From the NCBI GenBank assembly GCA_029266795.1, contig JAQSWE010000184.1, positions 1 through 5,617 on the forward strand: a DNA stretch of 5,617 nucleotides. Direction: 5' to 3'. The DNA is from Alphaproteobacteria bacterium. Its GTDB lineage: Bacteria > Pseudomonadota > Alphaproteobacteria > Micavibrionales > UBA2020. This document shows positions 5,118-5,617 of the stretch, piece after piece; the first letter of the stretch is position 1, and every line of letters begins with the position of its first letter. Below the pieces are notes generated by a model. That model saw only the letters and a program-made list of their open reading frames with translations, searched no databases and was not told the origin of the DNA. A program made the position numbers and the translations under genes.

Positions 5118-5124
5118 GCTATAA

Positions 5125-5496
5125 ATGCCAACAGTTAACCAACTCGTCCGTAAGGGCCGCGTTCCGCAGTTCAAGAAGAAAAAGAACGCGGATCTTCAAG
5201 GCAACCCGCAAAAACGCGGCGTTTGCACGCGCGTCTACACCACGACCCCCAAGAAACCGAACTCCGCGCTGCGCAAAGTCGCGAAAGTCCGCATGACCAA
5301 CGGTCGTGAAGCCATCTGCTACATTCCCGGCGTCGGCCACAACCTTCAGGAACACTCTGTCGTGCTCGTGCGCGGCGGCCGTGTGAAGGATCTTCCCGGC
5401 GTTCGCTACAAAATCATCCGCGGCACCCTTGACACCCAGGGCGTCGATAAACGCAAAAAATCGCGCTCCCGCTACGGCGCGAAGAAACCGAAATAA
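5125..5496 (+). CDS. rpsL: Small ribosomal subunit protein S12
   Basis: Complete, 123 residues, the usual bacterial length (about 123-125). S12 sits at the decoding centre of the 30S subunit and monitors codon-anticodon pairing. The family hallmarks are present: the N-terminal MPTVNQLVRKGR, the decoding loop TTTPKKPNSALRK (39-51), the second loop RGGRVKDLPGVRYK (83-96), and the basic C-terminus RSRYGAKKPK (114-123). Lys43 and Lys88, where changes give streptomycin resistance in other bacteria, are both the wild-type lysine, so a sensitive S12 is expected. Asp89, methylthiolated by RimO where that enzyme exists, is present. A strong Shine-Dalgarno precedes the ATG. It is first gene of the str operon, followed 12 nt later by rpsG. 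Its leader is long and structured, suggesting control before translation. Confidence 0.99.
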   Translation: MPTVNQLVRKGRVPQFKKKKNADLQGNPQKRGVCTRVYTTTPKKPNSALRKVAKVRMTNGREAICYIPGVGHNLQEHSVVLVRGGRVKDLPGVRYKIIRGTLDTQGVDKRKKSRSRYGAKKPK

Positions 5497-5508
5497 GGGG
5501 TTTTAAAT

Positions 5509-5617
5509 ATGTCACGTCGCCATTCCGCCAAAAAACGCGAAGTTTTGCCAGATCCGAAGTTCAACAACCTGGTTCTCGCCAAGTTCATGAACGTGATCAT
5601 GATCTCGGGCAAGAAAT
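5509..5617 (+). CDS. rpsG: Small ribosomal subunit protein S7, N-terminal 36 residues
   Basis: Partial: the window ends one base into codon 37; the family is about 156 residues. S7 nucleates assembly of the 30S head by binding the 3' domain of 16S rRNA and lies near the E site. The start MSRRHSAKKREVLPDPKF (1-18) and the continuation LAKFMNVIMISGKK (23-36) are diagnostic. In E. coli S7 also represses its operon by binding the rpsL-rpsG intercistronic mRNA. Here that spacer is only 12 nt, too short for the E. coli-type structure, so any S7 feedback would need another site. The Shine-Dalgarno AAGGGG (5495-5500) overlaps the rpsL stop codon, which favours translational coupling. fusA and tuf are expected beyond the edge but not seen. 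Confidence 0.98.
   Translation, partial: MSRRHSAKKREVLPDPKFNNLVLAKFMNVIMISGKK

Noticed and set aside
5024..5355. ORFs overlapping rpsL on both strands
   Set aside because: Shadows of the unmistakable S12 gene.

Overview
The window reads as chromosomal DNA of an alphaproteobacterium of moderate-to-high GC (mid-50s per cent by eye, not counted). The assignment rests mainly on the ribosomal proteins S12 and S7, which have alphaproteobacterial-looking sequences, and on a CTTGAC/TATATT-type promoter. I cannot place it more precisely. An uncultured or little-studied lineage is possible, because several proteins are recognisable only at superfamily level.

Layout: the left two thirds (1-3595) carry three genes on the minus strand. 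In their own direction of transcription they are a glutamate-cysteine ligase-like enzyme (2156-3595), a carboxymuconolactone decarboxylase/AhpD-family protein with an altered active-site motif (1274-1855), and a membrane-anchored diguanylate cyclase with a PilJ-like sensor region (start at 1107, C-terminus cut off by the left edge). Hairpin terminators separate these genes, so they look like three single-gene units rather than one operon. The right third is on the plus strand: an unrecognised small multi-pass membrane protein (3996-4514), about 200 nt with strong inverted repeats but no convincing gene, a doubtful 63-residue ORF (4720-4911), then the start of the str ribosomal operon with complete rpsL (5125-5496) and the first 36 codons of rpsG (5509 onward). 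A divergent intergenic region of about 400 nt (3596-3995) separates the two halves.

Functions: the ligase-like protein and the AhpD-family protein could both serve thiol or redox chemistry, but the sequence does not show that they work together. The cyclase would make c-di-GMP, with a visible product-inhibition site. The part most worth a second look is the roughly 220-nt rpsL leader. A good promoter lies inside the end of the preceding ORF, a hairpin plus T7 tract follows almost at once, then a second hairpin, and then an exact 19-bp tandem repeat ends at the rpsL Shine-Dalgarno. Together these suggest leader-based control of the ribosomal operon. No CRISPR array, tRNA, rRNA, insertion sequence or defence system is visible.
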